Shown here one piece after another: positions 42,492 through 55,895 of a stretch of 64,000 nucleotides of DNA. Under the pieces are notes generated by a model that had not been told where the DNA came from, did no database searches, and saw nothing but the letters and a program-made list of their open reading frames with translations. This stretch comes from Metaphire vulgaris. Taxonomy: Eukaryota > Annelida > Clitellata > Crassiclitellata > Megascolecidae. The stretch spans positions 10,267,390 to 10,331,389 of the forward strand of contig CM030845.1 of the NCBI GenBank assembly GCA_018105865.1, given 5' to 3'. Position 1 is the first letter of the stretch. Every line of letters begins with the position of its first letter. A program made the translations under genes and the position numbers.

Positions 42492-43034
42492 CAGTGATGG
42501 GCAAAAGTTAACTAAAAATTAGTTAACTTTTAGTTAAACTACTTTTTTTTAGTTGCATCAAAAGTTAAACTGGTTGCCAGTAGTTGGGTAAAAGTTTAGT
42601 TAAGGCATTAGTTAAACTGATTTTTTTTTAGTTAACTTTTTTTAGTTAAACTTGAGTTATTCAGATTCTATGTCAGATGAAAACTTTGATCAGTCTGTGT
42701 TTTTGCGGTATATTCTCAAGGAATGAAACATTGTAACGTTGAAACAACCTCATTTAATATGCCGATCAGTGAATTTGTGGATATTGTGACAGCTGCTGTT
42801 TAAAATTATAATCGTAAATCGTGTTCGTTGCAGCTTGTAACATAGTTTTACTAGCTCAGTAGCTCATGTCAAAGTTAAAAAGTTAAAGGTAAAAGTTAAA
42901 CTGCTTTTAATTAGTTATCAGTTAAAGTTAAACTGCTACAGTGAAAAGTTAGTTACTTAAAAAGTTAAACTGCTTGATTGCAAAAAAAGTTTAGTTAAAG
43001 TTAACTAAAAAAAATTAGTTAGTGCCCATCACTG
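42492..43034. mobile_element. hAT-type element rich in GTTAACT motifs
   Basis: Ends CAGTGATGGGCAAAAGTTAA and GTTAGTGCCCATCACTG are inverted repeats. Flanked by the perfect 8-bp duplication TTCATATC (42484-42491, 43035-43042). The interior is packed with AAAGTTAACT and TTAGTTAAAC motifs in both directions. No transposase. Intergenic between 7SL and TMEM181. Confidence 0.88.
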
Positions 43035-43966
43035 TTCATATCTGAATACGACAGTGCATAACTTCAAAGAAAGAGAATTAGCACAGCAGATCTGCAGAGA
43101 AGCAAGAATAGTATTGGAAGTTTGACTGGCTTAGTTAACAGAATCACAAATAGGACCTAAAAGAATATTACATTTATTCCTAAATTAAAGCTAAAATCTT
43201 CAGATATCTAAGCAAACCTCATGACCATTTTATTTTTAAAAAATTTAAAATCGCAGACAATTTTCAATTATTAACCGAAACTGACACTAACCAATATATG
43301 CCCAATTGCTACTTTAAATGTCTAAATATACAATGACTTTCGACAGCATAACATATCAACACGATAAATACCAAAGCTAATTTAACCCAGAATGCATATC
43401 TTTTAAAGCAGAGGGACTATAAATAAAGCACCACTAAATTTAACAGAAACAGACACTAACAATCTACTGCACATTGTACTGATGAAATCAATATTTGTGC
43501 AAGCAGATTGCACTACAAAGAAAAACAACCAAGAGTAAAATCCTTGGTAAATGATTTCTTAAGTGATAAAAAAAAAACATAAAAATCCTGTGAATCTCTA
43601 GATATTTCAAACAAACGAATCTACCCGGTCAGTCAGAATACAGTCTACAAGCCAAAAGCTACATCAACTTTACACTTACAAAACTCTTGCGACAAATTCG
43701 TTCAAATCAGTTACACATAAAGATGTCTAATAAACAAACAACAGCCAAGAATAAATTACTAAATTACAACTATATACATATGCAAATGTCTCGTGTTGTG
43801 ACATTATTATACACCTGTGGTTGAATGAGCTCCGAGACAAAACCAATCTAACAAACACAGACAAAGAAACAAATGCGTTGTAATGCACACTCCAAGATGA
43901 TTAAAAAGTTCCATAATATGAAGCACCTTACAGAGAACCATATTAATAGAATGTTTTAAAATGTCT

Positions 43967-43968
<2 letters not shown>

Positions 43969-44021
<53 letters not shown>
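43969..44021. repeat. (TA)n microsatellite
   Basis: About 26 TA units, intergenic. Confidence 0.95.
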
Positions 44022-44023
<2 letters not shown>

Positions 44024-44275
44024 TCATTTGCAACATAACAATACATTCATCTGATGACATACAAATATGAATCAGTCAGTGCAAATGGAATGTCAACAGA
44101 ATTCAAAATCAATCAAAATTCATATTCAAGATACTCATTGATTCAATATAACTTTTATTTATCCATAAACCATGCACACTAATGAACTAATGAACAACTT
44201 CATAGTGTACTTCATCAGATAATTGCAAAATGATACATTTACAATAAAACTGATTATAGTTCTAATCAAAGGAAC

Positions 44276-44330
44276 TAATAATAGCAATAATAATAATAGC
44301 AATACCAATAATAGCAATAACAATAATAGC

Positions 44331-44389
<59 letters not shown>
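44276..44389. repeat. (AAT)n trinucleotide tract
   Basis: AAT/AGC units at the left, pure AAT at the right. Apparent poly-Asn frames are artefacts. Confidence 0.95.
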
Positions 44390-44939
44390 GCAAGTCGGCT
44401 ATAAAGAATTACTCTGTCTTAATCAATCAATCAATGACTAAATCTAAAAATATGACACCAAACTTTAACTCACTGACAACTGAAGAATAGAACAAAATAA
44501 TAACGATAAGGAGCAAGCCTCCTTAGACCAATGAATGAAACTCTTAACCAATTAACTAAATGCCACACCTATTCTGCAGTTAAGTTAATGAACCAAATTC
44601 TATGAAAACAATTATTTAAACAAATAACTGTCAAATGCCATAGCAGCTCTTTACAAGAAGTCGTCACAGAATGCAAGTAACCGGCCGAAAGAAGTACAGT
44701 ACAAGGTCAAGCGTATAATAGTGTTTCTAGAAATGCAAAATTGTCTTCTCAGCGTGCAAGCAGGTTTTAGAAATTTGGCCAATCAGTGTTGAAGTAAGAG
44801 GTGAAGCAGTTACTCCTATCATATAAACGCCAAACAGAAAGAAAACAGCTGAAGTCATGTTACCATAGATTTGGTCAGATAACAATTGTCATGTATCCTC
44901 ATGATTTAGGTAACCAGCGTGTATAGATCATTCAGCAGC

Positions 44940-47900
44940 CTAATTGAACGCTTCCTCGTCACTGTCGTACTTTGCACGAGCAGGTCGACTAGTGGTCAAC
45001 GATGTTTCCTCTCTGTAAAAAGTCAAAATGCCGTAATTATGAAGTCGCAAGAAAAAAAGAAAATAAAGCAATCGTATGCGGAGGTCCAGAGTCCTACCTA
45101 GGCTGTAAGGCCTGTTAACTAATTGCACACAGACACATGCGGGTGCATGCACAAGCGCACACACACATATACACGCACCACACAACAAATTCCCAGAAGA
45201 CAGGACCACAATACCGCAGTGCAAAAATGGCTCCAAGAAATCCGATTAGGCCACTACACATAGTACACATAGGCAAAATTACTCCAGTTTGAATATAGGC
45301 ATTTCAAAATTATTACACTTAAGAGAATAAAATGTTGGTTGAGCGTTAGTTAAAACCTACAAACTGCTATATAGAGATTTACCAAGAACTTCCAAGCAAA
45401 ACTTTAGCTACTGCAAAGCTAGATTTTGTAATAAATTCCTCACCCATAGACAACTTCATCTTCTGAGTCATTCAACATCGACAATGCAGGATTATCTTTA
45501 AAGTGTGATTCTGAAAGACAATTGCAAATATCATGTTAAAAAACAATAAAATTCACATGCATTTAAGCAATAGGAAGCTGTCTAATAATAGTGTCTATTA
45601 TTTTGAACATACATCACATAATCATAATAATCTCAAAACAACTAAACATACTCAGTCATGTAAATATTTCTCCTAAGAATGCTCGACACAATACATGCAC
45701 TAACCATATACAGCATTCTTTGAAGGAGAATATACAAAGGCCATCGTAAACAGGTAGACATTAATCAATCCGTAAAAAGCAATGTATTCAACAGAGCTGT
45801 TCAGGTGACTTGAACTGCTTGACATGAAGTTGCTGTCAAAAGCATTCACTCCAAATCTAATGATGGTCAGGGTTATCGTTACGACAAGAACGAACAGAAG
45901 TAATACAGTCGTGAACTTCAGTCTCAGATCTAAGAACAATAAAATTTCACATTCAAATATTCATATTTTACAGGACGAAGCTTAGAATAAACCTTCTTCA
46001 GTGCTAAAAGATCCTTAACCAAAGATCCACATGTGAACAAAATAGCAAGAATATCTGACAAATTTGGTCATTGTTCCAAACATTGTTCGATAATTCGAAA
46101 GAGCACCAGGGGCTGCATAACTCGCGGATCAAATTTGTAACTACAAGTCCTCAGTGGAAATGCAACATTTTTTGACCAAGTACGTGGATGCCCTCAATCT
46201 CTCAACACAGCAGTTCCAAAAGTGTGCACTGCTGCGCCCTGGAGAGCCGTGGCTTCTTCCTAGGGGCCATCGCAAAAATTATTTAAAATTTTCATAAATC
46301 AATTTTATTTCAATTCACTGAAGTCTTTACTCTAGTCACTCTAGTATATTATTCTATAAGTATAATGAACTGTAATCCATATTAAACATTTGGGACTCAT
46401 ATTTTTTTATAGTTCTACATCAGTGACAGAGCAGTACAGGACTTACGTGGCACTAGCTACTTCTGCCTCACATTCCACATTACATCTCAGTACAAAGTAT
46501 ATTGTGCTCACGTGGAAATAAACGTCAGTTTCAGGCAGTGTTTTTTAATAGGTTCTTGTTGAGTTGTCTTGTGACAATATGTTGAACACAAAATTTAGGA
46601 GCATGAAATTAACTGATTTTTGGATGTCAGTCAAAGATAAATAAATATCCATTCCTATGTGGTAACGAACAGAGAATTTTAATTCCATTTGTAACTTCAT
46701 ATTTGTGCAAAGCAGAGTTTTCGGCATTTGCTGTGATAAAATATAAGCACCATTAAAAAAAACACTGTGGAGACGTAAATGATGGTGGCTGTGTCCAGTT
46801 CAATTCCATGATTCGATAAATTGTGTGGCAAGCAACAGGCTCATCCATCCCACTAACTATGACTGCCAAGTGTAATGTAATTATTAGTTAAATCAGCTCA
46901 TTTTCATTTAGTTTAACTTTAACACTGTCTTAGTCTTAATTATTAGTCAACATTTAGTGACACTACAGTTCTTCTGATCTACAATTAACACGTAACAAGC
47001 AGCAATTAAGCTGATTATACACATATACAATGTACCTAAAATTAATGTTCAAATTGCAATAATAGAACTATGTTAATAAATAACCATTATAAAAAGTAAA
47101 TAAACTGAAGAAACAATCAGCATCTGTGCCAAATAAAACAGCAAAAAAACAAATCCTGACCAAAGTACGGCATTGAGCGCAGTTCTGAGTAGGCACGAAC
47201 CACCAAATAGATGAGGGAAAGCAGGTACAAGCAGGCAAGAACAACGATGAATATCTTTACACCCTACAAGCAAAATATCCATTTCTTAACTTTCATGCAA
47301 CAACTTCATTCGAGATTGGTTTTCAACATCATTAAATCACCATCATCATCGTGAACCATATAATCATCAATCATCATCAATCATACTGAATCTCCAGACC
47401 AGACTGTTCACAATTACAAGACCATGTTCCAAGAATACACAGTTCCTGGAATTTATTAAAATGTTCTGCCATCAATCATTATTATTCCTGGCTTATGACA
47501 GATATTCTGCCACAAATAAGAAAGGTAAATATAGCCTCATGCTTGAATTTATCTCCAATCTCAAAAGTAACACAGGCGCCTGACGCCGTTATTTTAGTGT
47601 GATTTTCCACTTGCTCTAACCCATGTTCTACCATTTCAGTTTCAAGATGCTATTCAATTCTAAGCACCTAGATGATGATTTGATAGCTTGGTAGTCAGGA
47701 CCACAACTCTCTTTCTAAGCACAGTTACCTATCCATCAAAGTATCAAGCCCCACTAAATGCTGCTTCACTAACATAACATAAATCAAACAATCTGGTTAA
47801 GGTACAAGACATTGTATCAACCTGAACTCCCTGACTGGATGCCATAAATGAGTGGCCTCTTATCAAAATATAAAAAGTGATTGACACTGTGGCTTGCTAT

Positions 47901-50900
47901 TTAAAAAAAAGGCAGAATAAGCTAAGTAAAGTCAAAGTCACCAGAAAATTAGAAGAATCAAGTTGGTAGTTGTAAGTTGGATCTCTTAGTTCTTTGAAAC
48001 TCTGCCATGATGCAAGAGTAACCACAGCAATCCACATCAGACCGACCAAGACCAATTTCGGCAGATAGAAGGTCGCAAGTTTACGCTTGTTCTAGAATTT
48101 TTAAAGTAGCAATGAACAAACTATTAGCACACAGCAGACACATTAACACAAAGAGCTACTTACTGCTTTTCACCAGATGGAGTTGAAGAACCAACAATTA
48201 CAACTTCATGCTATATGACTAATGACAATTTTGCAACGGTGTTTATTCAACAGCAAAACTAATGGTGCAATTTTAATTGATTGAAAATTCGATCATTCTA
48301 TTAGTACTGATCAAACAAAATTTGCTTAAAATTTTTAACGGCGTTAATTTTTTAAATGGCAATTACCCGGTAATCCTTTAACACGTTAGCTAACACACCA
48401 ATCTGACAGTCCTTATAAAATTAATAAGCATTTTAAACAAGTCTACTAAAGGATAATTGTAGACATCAAAAGTTTAGAGGTGCAGGATGGGTTGGCTAGG
48501 CTCAAATGAATAGAACATTTTAACATTTTGCAATTGTAAGCTCTTTCTTAAATACTCTTTCAGGACTTCATTTACTAAAACAATACCCTTGCAGTCTAAA
48601 CTGTGCAAGAAATTCATAAATTAAGAGCACTGGATCATACTGTAAGATGAGAAACAATAATATACACACGTAATATAAAGTAAGCCGTGCCTACCTGTCT
48701 TATGCCATGATAAAGACATAACCAAAATAGCATTAAGGTTGAGATGAAAGTAGTCTGAAAGATCACATCAAACATTCCTGGAATCCAACTGTTGATCAAG
48801 AAAACAAGTGGAAAAATTGGATCTAAAATAAACACAAACATTTCATTTAATTCATGTTGTGCTTGAAAGATCAACTGTAGATTCACAAAATTGTCTTTCC
48901 AAAGTAAAAACCCTTAGTAAAATTATGAATATTTAAAAAACATACATAATAAGCAGTATGAATATTCATAAACACAGACTACGTATTATAAATAATCATA
49001 AAATATACAGCCAAGAATTATGAATATTCGTGAAACATGCAGACTAAGTGTCCTTTTAAAAATATTGCTATTATAAGTGATTGTAACATTTGGAAAAGGA
49101 ACAATGAGTGAAAGAGCAGTCAAGTGGCACACTATACAGCTTTTCAAATAAAGACACGCTTACAAATTTCACTAGCAGAGGGTAACAGCATCGATGTTTA
49201 CATTTCTAAATGATAACTTTTACAAATGCAGCATTCTATTAAGGCAAGTGTTACAATGTTGCTCATAACTAATGCTACCTGACTGCACAACTGAATGCAC
49301 TAAAAATGTTCTAGACAATACCAATTATCCCCAAAACACTACGATGCAATATCCTTTATTGTAAATAAGAAAAACTCAATGATGTATTTTCAACCGGTAA
49401 CAAATTCAATACTAACTGTTGTAAAGTAGCAAAAGAGGCAAAAGTACTGTCATCCATTTCTGTTCAATTGACCAGTTATGCAATGAAAATTTACGCAGCG
49501 AATGAGCGAACATACACTAGACACAAAATAAAAAACATGTAACTGAAATTAAAAATTCAAAACACACAGTTATTACAGTATTCATCACTGTAACATCACA
49601 AATAATTTAAACATAAATTTGGTCAAAACAAAATGCATTATAAAACAAAAGCACTATAACACCTGGAATTGCTGTAAGTTCTATCTTCGGAATGCCTGAA
49701 TTGTTCAACGACTAGAACTGCGTGCCAAACATGTCAATGAGGGTTCAAAATGGTACTAAGCTCATCAAAACTCATAAATATTTGATTCTGTTTCTGAAAA
49801 CTCAAACTGATGACTATTATCAATAGCCTTTGCTATAAATTACTCTAAAATTCAAATACCAAAAATTAGATAAATAGGCATAACTATTCAGTTGGCTATC
49901 AATATAAGATCTGCACACAGCTAAATTTAAAACCATTTCAAACACAAACACTCAAAGCAGTCCACAAAATAAGCAAGCTACGCAGCACTGCTATGTCCTA
50001 CTTTAGAGTAAAAATAATGCAATTAGTACTATTGTAATACATCTACATATCACCGATATAATTAACAGTAAAGAATGCTCATTAGGCACAAACCCACTAA
50101 CGGCCATACAAAGGCTGATAGGCTTCTGAAAAGTATGACCAATTCTGAAAAGTATGACCCATTCTGAAAAGCATGACCCATTCTGAAAAGTATGACCCAC
50201 ATATATTGATACTCACTGTTGCCAAGAATGCAAGAACAAGGAATGAGAAGCGAAACCAAATCTCCAGTTGCGTAAATGATGCATTATATGTAGTGAACTG
50301 AAAAGTTACATTAATTACTTAATTACATAAAGTAAGCACACAATATAGACTATGTCGACATAATGCTCAAACTAATTACACAGCTCACATCAGTCATTTT
50401 CTTTCTTATGTCATGATAAAGAGAATATAACCAGAGAATTGTATAATGACATATTACAGCAATAAAAGTGGCTGCATTCTTTTTTTCTAACTCAATTTTC
50501 CCTTTGAAGGCTTTAAGATAACCATTCTATTTCAAATAAGTGAAATTATTCGATTTAAGACATGAAAATAGCCTGTAACATAATTGCATGTAAAATGACA
50601 ATGCAGTGTCAACCTCACAGTGAATCATTCATAAAACTTACTGTGAAATCAATATCCTTCACTTTGTACTTCATGCCCTCCAGGCCAAAAATTGCAACAG
50701 TTATTTCATAATTTGGATACGAGAGGTAACCAATGTGAAGAATAACAATGTCCTTACAGTCCTTGAGGAACAAAACATGAGAAACCGTTTTACTAAGAAT
50801 TTCATAAAATCGGTATTGTAGATCATAGTGCTAGGAGAGGTGAATCTTATTTCAGAAGAGAACAATTTTTTTTAAATCTTAAAATCATGGAATTCTTAAA

Positions 50901-53900
50901 GACAAACACATTCTACAGATATGACATTTTACAATCATAGTACCATTGCAACAGATATACAAGATTTTCTAAATAAAGATCTCACAATAACATAAATAGA
51001 AGTGTCTGCCATTCAATTGATGACCTCATATCGACTTACGTTTCCACATTGCAGTGTACGACTGTGATTATGCTCCTCGTTACTGTAATAAATTTTTGTC
51101 CACTGATCCTCATTCAGACCAACAATCTTTACAGCAATTGTAAATGGCCACTCAAATTTGCTGCCTAAAAGAAAATCGAATCAAGCATACCGGTAATCAA
51201 CTAATTAGTGTTATCTTCTTTAAATCCCTAATTGCTGTTTTTGACAGTCCCATGGGCTGGTGGTGATCACAAGAAACATTGGTTTAGCAGAGGAGTATAA
51301 AATGCAGAGAAATATTAAAATTCTGAACAATATGCAACCCATACAAAGCACAGACACTCTCTGAAATTGACTTTTGAGATGTAATTTCTTCATCAAACAC
51401 AAACTCAGCACCAGTTTAACTATTAAAAGTTTTGTGAGCTTAATACCATGCCAAACTGCATCACTACAATGCTTCCAGCAAAGTAAAGGAACATAAACAG
51501 CAACATTTTGATGTTCTGGTTTATATCAAGATACTACAATAACGCAATTAACACCTCGACAATGATTCTTTACATTATCTAGAAACAGGTATTTGATAAT
51601 GAAAACATGATGTATGAATTACAAGAACGCCCCAGTAAAATTAAAAGCTAAAACGTGTAAACTTCACCAGCGTAGAATTTACTAACTTATGCTGAAAAAT
51701 AACAGTTTCAAGTCATCAATAATATGACAGTTTCAGGTCATCAAGAATATGACAATTTGCAACTAAATTTTTGAATAGGGTATTGCAAACGCAAAATTAC
51801 ACATTCTAATATTTTTACATAGTAGTGGCACAAAAATTAAATAATACAATATTTGCTGTAGAATTTACTCCAGAAAAAATTCAAGACCACCGTCCAATCA
51901 TCATAACATGTTCAAAAAAGCCATTACCAGAAAGAAAAGAATTTTATATACACACCCACGCCGGTATAATATATGTAAAAAAATATATGTAAACTACTTT
52001 AAGTTAAATATTTCGCAAAAATATTTCAACAAAGTCTTGTATTTGGAAATTAAAATATACAAGGAAACTTTTAAAAAATTAACTATAGGTAAGAGAAAAG
52101 CAACTGCTGAAACCAACTGTCATCTTTGTCTGTAGAAATATGACATGTCAACCACAGTTGCTGATTAAAAGATGAAACTGATGGAGACTTTAATACGAAG
52201 GAACCCTTCAAAGAAGCAACATTTTTTCCATAAGGTAAAAAAGAATATGAAGTGGAAACAATAAAATGAATAATCTCAACATTAAGAATCTGCAATTTAA
52301 TTATATTTTAACAACGAATCAGTGTCATTTTTTAAAAATTTCCCACAAACCATCTGGCATGGCATTCATAAGTGTGAGTAAAACATAAAAAATACAAACA
52401 GGGTCAGTGACAAAAATCTTCCAAATGTCCTATTACTTTCATAATTTCTTTCAATTAGTATTCAAATTGCATCCTTGATCAGGTTTTTAAAGTTACTGGG
52501 TAAGTCAGTGCTAAATAGCTAGGAACTCATACTTTCACATTAAATATAAATATAACATACATTACAAATATAAACAATTAACTAGTAGCAGTCATATAAC
52601 TGAATGAATGCTCGAAATCGGAACACCACACACGTCAAACTGTCTCCAGAACACAGCACTATAGGCTTCGTTGTATCAGCAATTTTAATGTATCAATAGT
52701 CAGTCATAGTTCTTGTGGGATGCTACCCTATCCTAGCTTCTAAAACACAAAGCTTTTGGTCAGTTTGCACTAAAACACATAAAACACATGTAAACACAAG
52801 TACACATGCATATCAATTAAAAAACTGCAGATCGATAAAATTTTAAAACACATGAAAATGAAATTGTATAGTTGTATATAAAGAGGCAAAATAATTTCCT
52901 ATAAATGACAAACAAAACTCCAAGCAAATCATAACTGCTTACCGTATGACTAGAGGCTTGTAAATTCGCTATAGTAGCATTTTCTGGTATAGATTCCAGG
53001 ACAGGAGGACCTGAAAATCAAACCCATGACCCACAATTCATTAGAGAATGACCGCAAACCACTCTGGCCAAAGAGTGTGGGCATTTGGCAATATCCGAAT
53101 TCGCCAAATACTTATGTCACGAAACTACCAAATGTGAATATTATTGCCACAGTTCAAGTTTTAATAAAGAGCAACTTAACTAATGTTTCTGCAAAATTTA
53201 AATTTAACCAGAACTACATCACACAAAGAATTAGTTGAGGATGCATGAGGCAACAGAGTAGTGGGTAATAAGTGACTATATACTGGTAACTGGCAACTTT
53301 AGTACCGGGTAAGTAGTAAGATAAGGTCTTTCTAATCCTGTGTGGTAATATTCGCTTCAGATCCAGTAAATACCGGTGTCATATAAATTTTGTTCCCCTA
53401 TTAAAGCGGTTCCGGGGCAGAGCTAGCTGTTGCTACGGGAACCAAAATTATGCTTATACATACAATTTGAGTTTCTCTTATAAAATATAGGCTATCCTAA
53501 CCCTGTCAGTCATAAATTTATAACCGATAGGTCATAAATTTATAACTGATAGGTTATAAATTTATAACCGATATGTTATAAATTTACAGCCTGCATTCGG
53601 TACGGCTATGGTTACTATGGGTAGGTGTAGCTTATAAGTAATTGACAAGTTCAAATTAACCAATCATAATTTGTTGCAGAACTTATTTTATGCCAGAACT
53701 TTATTTATAAGACACCAGCCCCAAAAAAAGATCTGGCATCCGGCGGAAAATACCCATCCGGTCATTCCTACAAATCATGTTTTATTACACAGATTCGTCC
53801 TGCAATATATGTCAATGAAGTGCTTCTTAAACCAGGTAAAAACCAAACAAATATTATTAATTAAATTGTCATAGAAGAGAAGCAGTAAACTTACCCAGAA

Positions 53901-54633
53901 CACCGATAATAATCGTCACAGCAAAGCATGTGAAAAAAGATAAGAAAACAAGAGCAAAATGCCTTTTGCTGAGCGTATACAAACGCATCTGAACCGATCT
54001 ACAAAATTACACAAAAATGCAGTTTGTATCATCTCCGCTGTTAACTGCCATCGTTTTAAATGTTTAGTATCAATGGAACCAAACATTTCAGAACACTTAG
54101 AAAACACATTGCTGCCACACAGTATCAAAACCCAACAGAGACAGATCTGCTTTTCTAGTCATGGCCCTCAAGAATTGGGATGCTCAAGTCCTTCACCAAG
54201 CGGACGAACCAAATACATTATACTGGTCGACAATTATAAAGGGCATGCGGGAGAGGATAGTACCTGAGACAACAGTGGAACGCCGTAACAGAAACTCTGA
54301 CAACAGAGCCGGAAATGTATGCACAGTTCCTTGTGGTTTTTCGGGGACGGGGAATGGCGGAATCGCAGAAAATAGCTTCCAGGTAAAGTCATTAAAGAAT
54401 CCAAGAGTGAATGAGGCGAGCGAGAAGACGCTGGATGGACGACATATTTGACTGGACAAACACAAAAACTATGGTTTCTTAAAAACAGCGAGAGAATATA
54501 TAAATTGCAGGAAAATGACAAAATGACCGGCAACCCTCTGATAGAGTAAGATACAATAGAGAATAAATAAGCTATAACTATCATTAGTTTACGACTACGA
54601 TTTTGTTTATGGTTATGATGATGATTGTTATTA

Positions 54634-54691
<58 letters not shown>

Positions 54692-55895
54692 GTAAATATG
54701 GAACATACGGTTCTATTTCGTACGAGTCAGCCATTTTGTTTGTTGACACGTTTTAGTCGGAAACGGAAATTACTAAGATATTAATATTCTATGAATTTTA
54801 TATTAAATTCTATTAAATTCTTATAAAATTAAGATTCTTCATAATAAAAGTAAGTAAGTAAAATAAAATCTCGTGGATTTCTATAACGCCTTGGAAGCAG
54901 CACAACAGTAGCTGCTTATTCTTAGACGACCAGCCTCTCTTAAAATAGCTATGGGGAAGGTATATTATCAGCCAGGCAATAGTCAACATCCAAAGGGCAG
55001 TGAGGCTATGTAATATAATAATACTTCTTTAAGTTCTCTGCCCGGAAGCAGGTCCTGGTTCCCATTGGCGCCATCTATCTCTGTCAGCAGCTTGGGTCTT
55101 TAATCCTTTGTATCCGTCTTTTGGCATCATCCAGTGCAGTAGTGATGTATACGTGGTCTTCCTCTGTTTATTTCCCCCCCCCCCCCATGTGCCCTTCCAG
55201 TATTGTTTTGAACAACGATTCTCCTCTTAAAATGTGGCCCATCCAGTTCCTTTGCCTTTGTTTTATTGTTTTTATTATTGTCTTTTTCTCTTTCACGATA
55301 TCTAGGACTTCTTTATTGGATATATGTTGTGTCCAGCTTATTCTTTCCATTCGCCTCCATATCCACATCTCGAACGCCTCCAGTCTTCTGATGTCATCTT
55401 TTCTCATCGTCCATGTCTCTGAGCCATATAACACCACACTCCATATCAGTGTTTTAATCATTCTCTTCTTTAGCCCTTAATTTATCGAGATTACTCCTCA
55501 TTATTTCCTTCCTTTGGTAGAATTATATAATAATAATATATAATAATTGTTTTTAATAATAATATAATAATAATATAATACCAAATATAATTATTATTAT
55601 TATTATTGTTATTATTGTTATCATACACTCTTTGACAACACCGACGCCGTTGATAATACGGCACTGGGCAACGTATAAGTTAATTGCGCCGTAGACCAAT
55701 AAATGATTAGATTAAACTGACCAATTCGATTTAGAGTTAGCCTCACCTATCACATCTGTCATGACGATAAGACGGAGCAATATATCGTCCGAATTCGCTG
55801 AAGAAGTCCGTAAATTCGGCTAGATAATTTCTTATCCGAATTGTCCAACGCGGTGTTTGAATTGCCGTTCCGCCAAACCCAAGCACCGAGTCCAT
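44940..55895 (-). CDS. TMEM181: TMEM181 homologue
   Basis: Minus-strand exons join in phase: 55747-55895, 53895-53998, 52943-53010, 52118-52289, 51040-51164, 50642-50761, 50217-50297, 49417-49516, 48695-48822, 47942-48091, 47161-47263, 45705-45929, 45444-45510, 44940-45012, giving 554 residues. Diagnostic blocks are MRLYTLSKRHFALVF (human MRLYTLSKRHFVLVF), SFNQQLWLTCHIS, FTQLEIWFRFSF, HSLRKFSLHNWSIEQKWMT, FLINSWIPGMFDVIFQ, FWLCLYHGIRQ, RAYSELRSMPYF, FVYSPSKNAVY and DNPALSMLNDSEDEVVYG. A single membrane segment, a luminal domain and then a Wntless-like multi-pass bundle are expected. Family members are related to WLS/GPR177. Human TMEM181 has been reported as a cell factor for a bacterial toxin; its normal role is unclear. 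The first exon is inferred from the shared spacing DR-x-x-R before MRLY; another first exon exists at 54709-54734. Exon 4 starts with poorly conserved residues, so its acceptor is less certain. Confidence 0.92.
45700..45710 (-). other. TMEM181 exon 12 donor GTTAGT
   Basis: The donor after the conserved FVYSPSKNAVY block reads TATG/GTTAGTG. If it is not spliced, the frame stops at once, which would remove the acidic C-terminal tail. The phase matches the next exon. Confidence 0.6.
50115..50200. repeat. 19-bp tandem repeat next to TMEM181 exon 7
   Basis: About four copies of CTGAAAAGTATGACCCATT, starting 17 bp beyond the exon 7 donor and lying in the following intron. Confidence 0.85.
50400..50505 (-). 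pseudogene. Possible decayed duplicate of TMEM181 exon 9
   Basis: In the intron between exons 6 and 7 the minus strand reads ATFIAVICHYTILWLYSLYH then DIRK. The true exon 9 (48695-48822) reads TTFISTLMLFWLCLYHGIRQ. The DNA TCTTTATCATGRCATAAGA-AG is shared. The copy has no GT donor after DIRK and lies out of order, so it is not expected to be used. Confidence 0.45.
53507..53588. repeat. 22-bp AT-rich tandem repeat
   Basis: About four copies of GTCATAAATTTATAACCGATAG, each containing the palindrome TATAAATTTATA, in TMEM181 intron 2. Confidence 0.85.
54625..54691. repeat. (TTA)n trinucleotide tract
   Basis: About 20 TTA units on the plus strand, directly downstream of the alternative TMEM181 first exon. 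The frame across it gives a run of Asn and is not a real product. Confidence 0.95.
54709..54734 (-). CDS. TMEM181: Alternative first coding exon of TMEM181
   Basis: ATG at 54734 encodes MADSYEIEP and stops at a GTATGT donor in phase 2, the phase that the acceptor at 53998 requires. Joined, it would give MADSYEIEPSVQMRLYTLSK. It lacks the homology to the human N-terminus shown by the exon at 55747-55895. It could be a second promoter or chance. Confidence 0.45.
54848..55015 (+). repeat. Dispersed 'TATAGCGC' repeat, copy 4
   Basis: AAGTAAGTAAGTAAAATAAA is followed by TCTCGTGGATTTCTATAACG, CAGTAGCTGCTTATTCTTAG and GCCAGGCAATAGTCAACATC. Copy 1 has the same order (GCCAGGCAAACGTCAGAGAC). Confidence 0.65.
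55035..55470 (-). pseudogene. Non-LTR reverse transcriptase C-terminal fragment
   Basis: On the minus strand it encodes VVLYGSETWTMRKDDIRRLE, then AFEMWIWRRMERISWTQHIS and NWMGHILRGESLFKTILEG, followed by a G run (C13 on the plus strand) that shifts the frame. The normal GRPR motif lies beyond it. Decayed LINE between the two TMEM181 first exons. Confidence 0.85.

Larger units (their letters stand above)
43035..44939. other. Intergenic region downstream of TMEM181
   Basis: No exon was recognised. AT-rich sequence with two microsatellites. A minus-strand AATAAA at 44154-44159 is a possible but distant poly(A) signal for TMEM181. Confidence 0.4.

Noticed and set aside
54234..54749. A 171-residue minus-strand open frame beginning MADSYEIEP and containing a long Asn run
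   Set aside because: The run is a (TTA)n microsatellite read in frame. Only the first nine codons, up to a GTATGT donor, look like a possible exon; the rest has no family resemblance.
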